64,000 nt of DNA. It comes from an uncultured Lachnospiraceae bacterium (lineage in GTDB: Bacteria; Bacillota; Clostridia; Lachnospirales; Lachnospiraceae). The stretch's first letter is position 1; each line of letters starts with the position of its first letter. The notes under the pieces were generated by a model. The model saw only the letters and a program-made list of their open reading frames with translations. It was not told the origin of the DNA and did not search any database. Made by a program: the position numbers and the translations under genes. Positions 48,231 through 56,593 of the stretch are shown piece after piece. The stretch is from the NCBI GenBank assembly GCA_902766825.1, contig CACXFB010000077.1, positions 1-64,000 of the forward strand, given 5' to 3'.

Positions 48231-48325
48231 GTGAAACGGGGGGCGGTTGTGAAACGGGGGACGGTTCTTCGTTCCATCTTTGGAACGAAGAACCGTCCCC
48301 CGTTTCACAACCGTCCCCGTTTCAC
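48231..48325. repeat. Large near-perfect inverted repeat (REP-like)
   Basis: Left arm 48231-48275 and right arm 48282-48325 pair almost perfectly (one extra G and one G-T), with the 6-base loop ATCTTT. Each arm contains two copies of GTGAAACGGGG(G)ACGGTT. The core GAACCGTCCCC next to GTTTCAC also occurs at 446-463 before ileS. It lies between the transporter and the promoter of the polysaccharide cluster. It may act as a terminator or mRNA-stabilising hairpin, though it lacks a T run. Confidence 0.9.
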
Positions 48326-48329
48326 ATAA

Positions 48330-48358
48330 TTGACGATACAAACTAACTGTGATATAAT
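48330..48358 (+). promoter_or_regulatory. Promoter of the polysaccharide/teichoic acid cluster
   Basis: TTGACG (48330-48335), 17 bases, TATAAT (48353-48358), with TGA before the -10. It starts 5 bases after the large inverted repeat. Confidence 0.7.
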
Positions 48359-48413
48359 GTTGCGGATTAATTTCGTTGTAAATAATATGTGAGATGCATA
48401 AAATGAGGTAAAT

Positions 48414-49193
48414 ATGGAACATTTAAAGACGTTTTACAGAAGAAAATATCTCTTGTGGGAACTTGTGAAAAAAGGTGTAAAGCTTAAATACAGAAGATCA
48501 TATCTTGGAATATTCTGGTCATTGCTTGAACCGCTTCTCACAACTATTATACTGACGGTTGTATTTGGAACACTGTTTGGTAATACTACTAAATCATATC
48601 CGCTTTATATTCTGTGCGGACGACTTATGTACACGTTTTTTTCTGCGGGTACTAAGAGTGCGACAAGATCTATAAGAAGTAATGCTGCAATGATTAAGAA
48701 AGTGTATGTGCCAAAGTATTTGTATCCGATGTCGAGTATATTATTTAACTTCGTTATATTTGCGTTGTCATTAATTATACTTGTTCCGCTTACAATATAT
48801 TGTCAGGTAAGTTTCACATACAGATGGTTTTATTTATTTATTCCGCTTATTCTTATAATTCTCCTTACTTTTGGAGTTGGAATTATACTTGCAACAATAG
48901 CGGTATTTTTCAGAGACATGGAATACTTGTGGGATGTTTCGCTCATGTTTATAATGTATACGGCGGCGATATTTTATTATCCTGAGAGATTGCTAAAAAG
49001 CGGTTATGCATTTTTGCTTAACTATAATCCATTGTATTGTGTAATATCTGTATTCAGGGCATGCATACTTGGAACAGGATTATCTAATGAACTGCGTAAT
49101 ATTATATTTGCAGCAGGTTTTTCAGTGGTTTCTATTGTGGTTGGAACATTTGTGTTCTACAAAAAACAGAATGATTTTATACTTCACATATAA
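48414..49193 (+). CDS. ABC-2 polysaccharide/teichoic acid export permease
   Basis: A 259-residue integral membrane protein with six predicted helices, of the ABC-2 type (TagG/Wzm group). N-terminal KLKYRRSYLGIFWSLLEPLL and the FFRDMEYLWDVSLMFIMYTAAIFYYPE loop are characteristic. With the ATPase 28 bases downstream it would form the exporter of the cell-surface polymer made by the genes that follow. First gene of the operon. Confidence 0.93.
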   Translation: MEHLKTFYRRKYLLWELVKKGVKLKYRRSYLGIFWSLLEPLLTTIILTVVFGTLFGNTTKSYPLYILCGRLMYTFFSAGTKSATRSIRSNAAMIKKVYVPKYLYPMSSILFNFVIFALSLIILVPLTIYCQVSFTYRWFYLFIPLILIILLTFGVGIILATIAVFFRDMEYLWDVSLMFIMYTAAIFYYPERLLKSGYAFLLNYNPLYCVISVFRACILGTGLSNELRNIIFAAGFSVVSIVVGTFVFYKKQNDFILHI

Positions 49194-49221
49194 TAATTAG
49201 TTAGTTAAAGCGAGGTCGCAT

Positions 49222-49962
49222 ATGGGCAAGCAGACATTGATAGTGGATAATGTAGGAATGAAGTTCAATCTTGGAAGCGAAAAGGTTGACAGTCTTAAGG
49301 ATTACTTCATTAAATCACTTAAAAGAGAAATAAAATACGATGAGTTCTGGGCTCTTAAAGATATATCATTTACTTTGGAACGAGGCGAAAGACTTGGAAT
49401 TCTGGGACTTAATGGTGCGGGTAAAAGTACACTTCTTAAAGTAATAGCAGGCGTATTTAAACCTACAGAAGGAACAGTAACAAGAAAGGGAAGGGTTGTT
49501 CCTCTTCTTGAACTTGGTGCCGGTTTTGACAGACAGTACACGGGAAGGGAAAATATATACCTTTACGGTGCGGTTCTTGGATACAGCAAAAAGTACATTG
49601 ATTCTAAGTTTGATGAGATATGGGAATTCTCTGAACTTGGTAAATTTATAGATGTTCCTTTGGGAAATTATTCTTCAGGTATGAAGTCTAAGCTTGGATT
49701 TTCAATTGCTACTGCTACTAATCCGGATATACTTATTCTTGATGAGGTATTGTCTGTAGGAGATGCAAAGTTCAGAAAAAAGAGTGAGAAAAAGATTATG
49801 AGTCTTATGGATAACGGAACAACGGTTCTGTTTGTATCTCATTCTTTGGAACAGGTACAAAGAATATGTAACAAGGCAATGATTCTTGAACATGGAACGC
49901 TTGTAAATATAGGTGGAATTGAAGAGGTTTCAAAACAGTATAAAGAGATGATTGATAAATAA
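49222..49962 (+). CDS. ABC export ATPase (TagH/Wzt type)
   Basis: A 246-residue ATP-binding subunit. Walker A GLNGAGKST, the signature YSSGMKSKLGFSIAT in place of classical LSGGQ (typical of polysaccharide exporters), Walker B DILILDEVLSVGD and the switch His in VLFVSHS. It has no C-terminal carbohydrate-binding extension such as longer Wzt proteins have. Partner of the preceding permease. Confidence 0.94.
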   Translation: MGKQTLIVDNVGMKFNLGSEKVDSLKDYFIKSLKREIKYDEFWALKDISFTLERGERLGILGLNGAGKSTLLKVIAGVFKPTEGTVTRKGRVVPLLELGAGFDRQYTGRENIYLYGAVLGYSKKYIDSKFDEIWEFSELGKFIDVPLGNYSSGMKSKLGFSIATATNPDILILDEVLSVGDAKFRKKSEKKIMSLMDNGTTVLFVSHSLEQVQRICNKAMILEHGTLVNIGGIEEVSKQYKEMIDK

Positions 49963-50000
49963 GTACCGCAGACAGTAACGGCATGGAAATGGAGAATGAC

Positions 50001-50780
50001 ATGGAAGATAATTATTCTGTTACGGTGGTAATTCCTGCGTATAATGCAGGAGAATATATTTCGGATGCAATCAGGTCGGTGGCGGGTCAGTCATATGAAG
50101 GTAATATCGAGGTAATAGTTGTAGACGATAAATCAGATGATGAGACCGATGAAATTATTAAGGCTGCTAAAGAATATGCCAACAAGGTGAATGGCAATAT
50201 AACAATAAAACATGTTGTAAATGAAGTACGCCTTGGAGTTGCGGGCTCGAGAAATAAAGCTGTAGAGCTTGCTAAGGGAGAATATATTGCATTCCTTGAT
50301 GCTGATGACTGGTGGGATGATGGCAAACTTGCACAACAGATTGCATGCCTTGAAAATGATGGGCAGGCTCTGCTTTGCTGCAGTGCAAGGGAGCTTATGC
50401 AGGCAGATGGATGCACTACCGGCAGAATTGTGCATGTATCCGAAAAGATAACATATGACATGCTTCTTAAAACAAACAGCATCGCGTGCGGCTCTGTTGT
50501 GATGAAGGCGGAGTTGGCCAGAAAATATCCGATGCATAACGATGAACTGCATGAAGATTATATATGCTGGCTTGAGATATTAAAGGACGGAGGCTATGCT
50601 GTCGGCATAGATAAGCCGCTTCTTAAAACGAGGCTTAGTGAAGGCGGTAAATCCCGCAATAAGTTTAAGTCCATGAAGATGCATTACGGAGTATACCGCC
50701 TGATTGGAATCGGACGAATTAAAGCGCTGTATTACACGATGCATTATATATTTAACGGTTTGAAAAAGTATTATGGCTGA
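50001..50780 (+). CDS. Family 2 glycosyltransferase
   Basis: GT-A glycosyltransferase. N-terminal VTVVIPAYNAGEYISDAIRSV, VIVVDDKSDDETDEI, then the metal-binding region AFLDADDWWDD and the LHEDYICWLEI acceptor part are typical of GT2. No membrane domain. ATG 50001 follows GGAG at 6 bases; an upstream ATG (49983) has no ribosome site. Probably adds a sugar during linkage or decoration of the exported polymer. Confidence 0.9.
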   Translation: MEDNYSVTVVIPAYNAGEYISDAIRSVAGQSYEGNIEVIVVDDKSDDETDEIIKAAKEYANKVNGNITIKHVVNEVRLGVAGSRNKAVELAKGEYIAFLDADDWWDDGKLAQQIACLENDGQALLCCSARELMQADGCTTGRIVHVSEKITYDMLLKTNSIACGSVVMKAELARKYPMHNDELHEDYICWLEILKDGGYAVGIDKPLLKTRLSEGGKSRNKFKSMKMHYGVYRLIGIGRIKALYYTMHYIFNGLKKYYG

Positions 50781-50806
50781 TACTTCGTAAAGGGATGGTT
50801 GGTCAC

Positions 50807-52012
50807 ATGGAACAGTCGTTTTTGGAAAAACTAAAAAGGGTCCGCATAGGGGACCTTCTTCATATATTTAAATTCATAGGTGCTTTTTTTGTTGCCTTTT
50901 TTTATAAAAGGCAAAGAAAGAACCTGTGGTTATTGTGCGACAATCAGGTGGAATGCAGAGACAATGCATACTGGCTTTTTAAGTATTTAAAAGAGCATAC
51001 GGATGAAGATGCCGTGTTTGCAATATCAAAAAAATCACCGGACTATGAGCGTGTAAGTTGTCTTGGAGAAGTTATAGATTACGGAAGCTTTAAGCACTGG
51101 GTGTACTATCTGAGCGCAAAGTATAACATCAGTTCGCAAAAGCTTGGCAAGCCAAACGCTGCAATCTGCTATGTGCTTGAGGTGTACGGAATAATTAAGA
51201 ATACAAGAATATTTCTTCAACACGGAATCATAACGGCAGATTTAAGTTTCCTTTACTATGAACACACAAAAATGAGAATGTTTGTGACAAGCACGTATGA
51301 TGAATGGAAATATGTAAATGATAACTATCATTATCCGGACGGTTACGTTAAGGAGCTTGGGCTGTGCAGGTTTGATAATCTTCATGATATAAACACTGCC
51401 GGAGGAACACAGGTAAAGAAGAATAAGATACTCATTATGCCTACATGGCGAATGTATATAAGAAATGAAATCGCGGGAGAAAACAGCGGTCAGCTCTTTA
51501 AGGATACCGAGTATTACAAAGGATGGAACAGTGTTATTTCCGATAAAAAGCTTATCGACTATGTGAAAGAAAACAATCTTGAAATCATTTTCTTCCCACA
51601 CAGGGAGATGCATAATTTCATAGAGTATTTTGATATAGAAGATTCGTGTATCACGCTTGCGGCGTGGCCGGAGTATGACGTTGCCACCCTGCTTAAAGAG
51701 TGTGCAATTCTGGTGACGGATTTTTCGAGTGTTGCGATGGATTTTGCTTATATGAAAAAGCCGCTTATCTACTATCAGTTTGATAATGAAAAGTTCAGAG
51801 CAAGCCATCATCAGCAAGGATATTTTGACTTTAAAAAAGATGGGTTTGGACCTGTTGTGGTAACTGCGGATGAAGTAAGACAAGAGGTCATCAAGGCTCA
51901 TAAGAACGGCTTTGAAAATGATGAAAAGTACCTGAAAAGACACGAAGAATACTTTGACTTGTGGGATGACAATAATTGCAGAAGAAATTATGAGGCAATT
52001 AAGGAGATATAG
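50807..52012 (+). CDS. CDP-glycerol/ribitol phosphotransferase family protein
   Basis: Teichoic-acid-type polyol phosphotransferase (TagB/TagF fold). Diagnostic segments are IFLQHGIITADL, ILIMPTWRMYIRNE, IIFFPHREMH and VTDFSSVAMDFAYMKKPLIYYQFD. The 401 residues correspond to the catalytic unit without an extended N-terminal domain. ATG 50807 follows AGGGATGG; ATG 50795 is too close. Whether it primes or polymerises, and whether the polyol is glycerol or ribitol, cannot be told. Confidence 0.9.
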   Translation: MEQSFLEKLKRVRIGDLLHIFKFIGAFFVAFFYKRQRKNLWLLCDNQVECRDNAYWLFKYLKEHTDEDAVFAISKKSPDYERVSCLGEVIDYGSFKHWVYYLSAKYNISSQKLGKPNAAICYVLEVYGIIKNTRIFLQHGIITADLSFLYYEHTKMRMFVTSTYDEWKYVNDNYHYPDGYVKELGLCRFDNLHDINTAGGTQVKKNKILIMPTWRMYIRNEIAGENSGQLFKDTEYYKGWNSVISDKKLIDYVKENNLEIIFFPHREMHNFIEYFDIEDSCITLAAWPEYDVATLLKECAILVTDFSSVAMDFAYMKKPLIYYQFDNEKFRASHHQQGYFDFKKDGFGPVVVTADEVRQEVIKAHKNGFENDEKYLKRHEEYFDLWDDNNCRRNYEAIKEI

Positions 52013-52013
52013 A

Positions 52014-53681
52014 ATGCAGGACATTAAGGAAGCTCCAAGGCAGATAAAAGTTAAGACAAAAAAATTCTCGTTAAAAAAGGGAATCATAAATATAGCATTC
52101 GAATATGACACCGGGAAAGTGCACATTAACAGCGTTAAGCTTAAGAAAAGAAACAGCGATGCTGATTGTAATCATATAAATGAATTTGAGTTTGCTTTAA
52201 GGAACGCGGAAAATGTAAGTTCCGGAAAATGTGAGGCGGTTCTTGATGTCAACGGTCTTGGACTTGACATCGGTTTTTGGGATGTTGTATGTGTATGCGA
52301 AGACAAGAAGCAACCGGGCGAGGTGTACGATGCGATTCTTGGAGGACTTGGAACCTGGATGAAAATCAAATTTATACTATTTCCAAGGTGGACAAAGACT
52401 AAGGAAGATACAATTATTTATCCTTTCGTTAACGGTGCAAGACAGTTTACGATACAGCACAGAAAATATGATAGAAAATATGACAGTTACCGTTTTATCT
52501 TTAAAGAAATGATTGCACTGTTTTGCTATTTTATATTAAAGCCTTACTGGGACAGTAAAAAGTTATGGCTTGTGTGCGAGAAGTTCTGTGTCATGGCGCA
52601 GGATAACGGGTTGTATTTTTTTCGTTACTGCATGGAAAATGCGCCGAAAGAAAAGAGAAAAAAGATTCTGTACGTAATAGATAAAGAGTGCCCTGATTAT
52701 CAGGCTGTAAAGGAATATGACGAAAATGTCATACAGTTTATGTCGTTTAAATACATGATATATCTTCAGGCGGCACAGTATCTTATATCAACAGATGCGA
52801 TAAGACATTTTTATATATGGGATTCGCCAAACAGTGTCTACAAGGTGCTTTATCAGGCAAGAAAGCATATAATCTTTCTGCAGCACGGAGTGATGGGATT
52901 TAAGCAGTGCCACAGAACATTTCATAAAAAAGGCGGCAATAAGATGGCGCGCTTTGTTGTGTCGTCGGAATTCGAAAAGAAGATTATTGAGGATTACTTT
53001 GAGTACGACAGCGATGATATAATCGTGACCGGACTTGCAAGATGGGATGTGCTAAAGAGCACGGCAACGGGTGATAACAAAGAAATTCTTCTTATGCCGA
53101 CGTGGAGAAGCTGGCTTGAAGACAGTGACAGAAAACAGTTTGAAAACAGTGAGTATTACAAAAGATACAGACAGCTGCTTGAAGATGACAGCCTTCAAAG
53201 ACTGCTTGAGGAAAATGATATAACTTTGAACTTTTATATTCATCCAAAATTCAGAGAACATATGGAAAGCTTTAGTGCAGGTTGTGACAGGATTCATCTT
53301 ATACCGTTTGGGGAGACTCCTCTTAACAAATTGCTTATGAGCGCACATATGCTGATCACGGATTATTCTTCGGTGGCATGGGATGTGTACTATCAGGAAA
53401 AGCCGGTTGTGTTTTATCCGTTTGACAGGCAGACCTACGAAGAGCGACAGGGAAGCTATATGGATTATGACAAGGATCTGTTTGGAGATGTAGTATATAA
53501 ACAGCAGGATTTAATAGCTGCAATAAAATACTATGTTGATAACGGATTTAACGAGAAGCAGCAGTATGTGGCGATGCGTGATTATCTGTTACCATTAAGG
53601 GATAATAAAAACAGTGAGCGTATATACAATTGCATTGATAATTTGATAATGCCCGGAAAACTTTTTGGGAAAATAAGATAA
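52014..53681 (+). CDS. Second CDP-glycerol/ribitol phosphotransferase
   Basis: A 555-residue paralogue of the previous protein. An N-terminal domain of about 170 residues, beta-rich (IKVKTKKFSLKKGIINIAFEYDTGKVHI, CEAVLDVNGLGLDIGFWDVVCV), precedes the catalytic GT-B part with FLQHGVMGFK, LLMPTWRSWLED, FYIHPKFREHM and ITDYSSVAWDVYYQEKPVVFYPFD. It begins one base after the previous stop, with AAGGAG 7 bases before ATG 52014. A two-enzyme arrangement of primase and polymerase (TagB/TagF like) is plausible. Confidence 0.9.
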   Translation: MQDIKEAPRQIKVKTKKFSLKKGIINIAFEYDTGKVHINSVKLKKRNSDADCNHINEFEFALRNAENVSSGKCEAVLDVNGLGLDIGFWDVVCVCEDKKQPGEVYDAILGGLGTWMKIKFILFPRWTKTKEDTIIYPFVNGARQFTIQHRKYDRKYDSYRFIFKEMIALFCYFILKPYWDSKKLWLVCEKFCVMAQDNGLYFFRYCMENAPKEKRKKILYVIDKECPDYQAVKEYDENVIQFMSFKYMIYLQAAQYLISTDAIRHFYIWDSPNSVYKVLYQARKHIIFLQHGVMGFKQCHRTFHKKGGNKMARFVVSSEFEKKIIEDYFEYDSDDIIVTGLARWDVLKSTATGDNKEILLMPTWRSWLEDSDRKQFENSEYYKRYRQLLEDDSLQRLLEENDITLNFYIHPKFREHMESFSAGCDRIHLIPFGETPLNKLLMSAHMLITDYSSVAWDVYYQEKPVVFYPFDRQTYEERQGSYMDYDKDLFGDVVYKQQDLIAAIKYYVDNGFNEKQQYVAMRDYLLPLRDNKNSERIYNCIDNLIMPGKLFGKIR

Positions 53682-53696
53682 TAGGATGGAGAAAAA

Positions 53697-54818
53697 ATGA
53701 AGACAACAGACAATAATAAGGAAAATGTAAAAAAGATTAGTTTTGACAAGAGTAATTCTCTTGCATTAAAAGGAATAGCCATACTTATGATGCTGATGCA
53801 TCACAGTTTTTTAAGTAAATCAAGATATGAAGGTTTTAAAGTATCATTTGAGCCGTTAGATGCACAACGTATTATAAGTATTAGTGTTTTTATGAAGATA
53901 TGTGTACCTGTTTTTGCGTTTATTTCGGGATACGGTTTGTATCTGAATTACAAGAAGAAGAAAACTTCGCCGGGGGCATGGACTGCTTCAAGAGCACTTA
54001 AGACTATGTCTGGTTTTTATATTATCTGGATTATATCGGCCATATGGGGACAGATAGGTTTTGATTCGGTTAATGAAAAATTTTTTGAGAAGCAAAATGT
54101 ATATAAAGCAATTACCGATATGGTAATTAATTTTCTCGGGCTTTCAAAACTTTTAGGAACACATACACTTAACAATACCTGGTGGTACATGAGTGCGGCA
54201 CTTGTATTTGTGATTATGGTACCATTTTTTATGAAGGCAGAAGAATATCTTCCTGTAGTATTTTTTGTTGTATGTGCTTTGCCAAGAATGTTTCTTGTTA
54301 AATATTCCGGATCAACAGAGGTAATGCAGTTTATGCCGGCTTTTGTGTTTGGAATGTGTGTTGCTAAGTATGATTTGCTTAACAGATGGTTTGGTATGTA
54401 TAATACCGGTAAGAATAAAATAATAAAATTTGTTGTGGAATTTTTGCTTGTGGTATTGTCGTATAAATTATATATAAGTCTGGCCGGCAATACATATGCT
54501 GAGATAAAATGGGTTGTGGTACCTGCGATAGTTATTGCATTTTGTTGTGAATTTATAAACCCAATTCCGAAAGTGAAAGAGGTTTTAATGTTCCTTGGTA
54601 AACACTCAATGAATATATTTATGGTGCACACCTTTATAAGACTTTATTATTACAGGGACTTTACATACAGCTTCGGACATTTTGCGTTAATAATTCTGGT
54701 ATTGTTGTTAACATCCCTTGGGGTTTCGATTGTTCTCGAATTTATCAAAAAGCGTATTCATTATGATGAGTTTTTTGCAAAGATTTGCAAAAGAATTGAA
54801 GCACGCGGACAACAATAA
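53697..54818 (+). CDS. Acyltransferase family 3 membrane protein
   Basis: A 373-residue, multi-helix membrane O-acyltransferase. The N-terminal NSLALKGIAILMMLMHHS has the His typical of acyltransferase-3 proteins, and FISGYGLYLNYKKK and NTWWYMSAALVFVIMVPF follow. Likely O-acetylates a sugar or polyol of the surface polymer. Last gene of the cluster, 15 bases after the phosphotransferase; a terminator-like hairpin follows. Confidence 0.88.
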   Translation: MKTTDNNKENVKKISFDKSNSLALKGIAILMMLMHHSFLSKSRYEGFKVSFEPLDAQRIISISVFMKICVPVFAFISGYGLYLNYKKKKTSPGAWTASRALKTMSGFYIIWIISAIWGQIGFDSVNEKFFEKQNVYKAITDMVINFLGLSKLLGTHTLNNTWWYMSAALVFVIMVPFFMKAEEYLPVVFFVVCALPRMFLVKYSGSTEVMQFMPAFVFGMCVAKYDLLNRWFGMYNTGKNKIIKFVVEFLLVVLSYKLYISLAGNTYAEIKWVVVPAIVIAFCCEFINPIPKVKEVLMFLGKHSMNIFMVHTFIRLYYYRDFTYSFGHFALIILVLLLTSLGVSIVLEFIKKRIHYDEFFAKICKRIEARGQQ

Positions 54819-54826
54819 ATATTTAG

Positions 54827-54855
54827 TCATACCCCTTGGTTTTTTTTCATACATT
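54827..54855 (+). promoter_or_regulatory. Sigma-E-type sporulation promoter of spoIIID
   Basis: TCATACC (54827-54833) matches the sigma-E -35 (kmATAtt) and CATACATT (54848-54855) matches the -10 (CATACAnT), with a 14-base spacer. In Bacillus spoIIID is a sigma-E gene, so both sequence and context agree. Confidence 0.75.
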
Positions 54856-54880
54856 GTAAAAAAGCTTCAAGGGGTATTTT
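54829..54880 (+). terminator. Terminator-like hairpin that masks the spoIIID ribosome site
   Basis: ATACCCCTTG (54829-54838) pairs perfectly with CAAGGGGTAT (54868-54877), followed by TTTATT. The loop is long (29 bases). The right arm contains AAGGGG (54869-54874), the Shine-Dalgarno of spoIIID, and the left arm overlaps the sigma-E -35, so the hairpin forms only in readthrough transcripts from upstream. Confidence 0.65.
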
Positions 54881-54881
54881 A

Positions 54882-55133
54882 TTGAGGGATTATATTGAGC
54901 AGAGAGCAGTTCATATAGCTAACTACATACTTGAATCAAATGCGACTGTACGACAGACGGCAAAGGCTTTTGGCGTCAGCAAATCCACTGTGCACAAGGA
55001 TGTGAGTGAAAGACTTTTGATGATTAACCCTTCCCTTGCAAGGAGTGTCAGGAAAATACTCGATGTCAACAAAGCCCAACGGCATATAAGGGGAGGAATG
55101 GCAACAAAGGAAAAATACGCACACCGCATATAA
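54882..55133 (+). CDS. spoIIID: Sporulation regulator SpoIIID
   Basis: An 83-residue mother-cell transcription factor that reshapes the sigma-E regulon in sporulating Firmicutes. The helix-turn-helix VRQTAKAFGVSKSTVHKDVSERL and the basic C-terminal helix (RSVRKILDVNKAQRHIRGGMATKEKY) match the family nearly end to end. Start TTG 54882, 7 bases after AAGGGG. It stands between the polysaccharide cluster and rnf with its own sigma-E promoter. Confidence 0.96.
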   Translation: MRDYIEQRAVHIANYILESNATVRQTAKAFGVSKSTVHKDVSERLLMINPSLARSVRKILDVNKAQRHIRGGMATKEKYAHRI

Positions 55134-55140
55134 AATCTAG

Positions 55141-55169
55141 TTGAGAAACTTCCATCAATGTATTAAAAT
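55141..55169 (+). promoter_or_regulatory. Promoter of the rnf operon
   Basis: TTGAGA (55141-55146), 17 bases, TAAAAT (55164-55169). Predicted transcript start near 55176, immediately before a strong hairpin. Confidence 0.65.
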
Positions 55170-55178
55170 TACCTTGAG

Positions 55179-55210
55179 CGCCTGTGATGTCAGTGCTGAC
55201 ATTACAGGCG
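55179..55210 (+). promoter_or_regulatory. Strong hairpin at the 5' end of the rnf mRNA
   Basis: CGCCTGTGATGTCA (55179-55192) pairs over 14 bp with TGACATTACAGGCG (55197-55210), with one G-T pair and the tetraloop GTGC. It begins within a few bases of the predicted start site. It could protect the mRNA 5' end or act as an attenuator; the T-rich stretch after it is interrupted by G. Confidence 0.6.
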
Positions 55211-55259
55211 TTGTTTGTTAAATGAGAACTTGATATTTAGATGGAGGATAAGCATAGAA

Positions 55260-56582
55260 ATGATGATAGGAACCTTTAAGGGTGGAATCCATCCTGATGA
55301 CGGAAAAGCATTGTCAAAGAGTAAACCTATTACACTGCTTGAAGCTGGAAATGAACTTGTATTTCCGGTGTCACAGCATATCGGTGCACCTGCAACTCCG
55401 ATTGTAGCGGTTGGTGACAGTGTACTTGTTGGACAAATTATTGCACAGGCAACAGGTTTTGTGTCTGCTAACGTTGTAAGTTCGGTATCGGGAAAAGTTA
55501 AGGCGATAGAAGGAAGACTTACAGTGTCTGGTTCAAAGGTGATGTCGATAGTTGTTGAGAATGACAAAAGATACGAGACGGTTAAGGGCTTTGGAAATGC
55601 CAGAGATTATACAAAGCTTACGGCGGATGAGATAAGAGACATTGTCAAGGAAGCCGGAATTGTCGGAATGGGAGGAGCAGGTTTTCCGACCCATGTAAAG
55701 CTCGCTCCAAAGGATCCTGAAAAGATAGATACCATTATAGTGAACGGAGCAGAGTGCGAGCCGTACCTGACGTCCGATTACAGAGTGATGAAAGAAGCAC
55801 CTCAAAAGCTTATCAGCGGTCTTAAGGTGATGCTCAGTATGTTCCCTTCGGCAAAAGGATTTATCGGTGTGGAAGATAACAAGCCTGACTGCATAAGAAT
55901 TCTTGCAAAAATGGTTGAAAATGAGAAAAACATTGAGGTTGTATCTTTAAAGACAAAGTATCCGCAGGGTGCGGAACGCCAGCTCATTTATGCTGTTACG
56001 GGAAGAAAGATCAATGCATCGATGCTGCCGGCTGACGCAGGCTGTATCGTTGATAACGTTGATACTGTAGTTTCAATCCATAATGCAGTGTGTGAGAGCA
56101 CACCGCTTATAAGAAGAATCATAACCGTTACCGGAGATGCAATATGCGATCCAAGAAATTTTGAAGTAAGAACCGGAGTGCCGTATTCTCTTCTTATAGA
56201 GTCGGCAGGCGGATTTAAAAAAGAACCTGCAAAGCTTATATCCGGAGGGCCGATGATGGGTAATGCCATATATGATATAGACATCCCTGTTACAAAGAAT
56301 TCTTCGGCGCTGCTTGCCCTTTCAAAAGATGAGGTTGCAGGCCTTGAACCCAGCGCATGCATAAGATGCGGTAAATGCGTGACTGCATGTCCGTCGGGAC
56401 TTGTGCCTGTTAAGATGTACGAATACTCAACGCATTTTGACGAGGAAGCATTTGAGAAGATTAACGGAATGGAATGCTATGAATGCGGATGCTGTACTTA
56501 TGTGTGCCCGGCAAAAAGACCGATGACCCAGGCATTTCGTCAGACAAGAAGAAGTATCATGGCAAAAAGACGTAAGAAATAG
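55260..56582 (+). CDS. rnfC: Rnf complex subunit RnfC
   Basis: NADH/FMN and iron-sulfur subunit of the membrane ferredoxin:NAD+ oxidoreductase (Rnf). The N-terminal GTFKGGIHPDDGK, the GMGGAGFPTHVKL nucleotide-binding segment and NGAECEPYLTSDYR are family features, and two [4Fe-4S] motifs (CIRCGKCVTACP, CYECGCCTYVCP) lie near the C-terminus. ATG 55260 is 12 bases after GGAGG; ATG 55263 is an alternative. First gene of rnfCDGEAB. Confidence 0.96.
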   Translation: MMIGTFKGGIHPDDGKALSKSKPITLLEAGNELVFPVSQHIGAPATPIVAVGDSVLVGQIIAQATGFVSANVVSSVSGKVKAIEGRLTVSGSKVMSIVVENDKRYETVKGFGNARDYTKLTADEIRDIVKEAGIVGMGGAGFPTHVKLAPKDPEKIDTIIVNGAECEPYLTSDYRVMKEAPQKLISGLKVMLSMFPSAKGFIGVEDNKPDCIRILAKMVENEKNIEVVSLKTKYPQGAERQLIYAVTGRKINASMLPADAGCIVDNVDTVVSIHNAVCESTPLIRRIITVTGDAICDPRNFEVRTGVPYSLLIESAGGFKKEPAKLISGGPMMGNAIYDIDIPVTKNSSALLALSKDEVAGLEPSACIRCGKCVTACPSGLVPVKMYEYSTHFDEEAFEKINGMECYECGCCTYVCPAKRPMTQAFRQTRRSIMAKRRKK

Positions 56583-56593
56583 AGGTGACAATA

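Noticed and set aside
48231..48325. Inverted repeat as ends of an insertion sequence
   Set aside because: Only 6 bases lie between the arms and no transposase is near, so it is a hairpin element, not a transposon.
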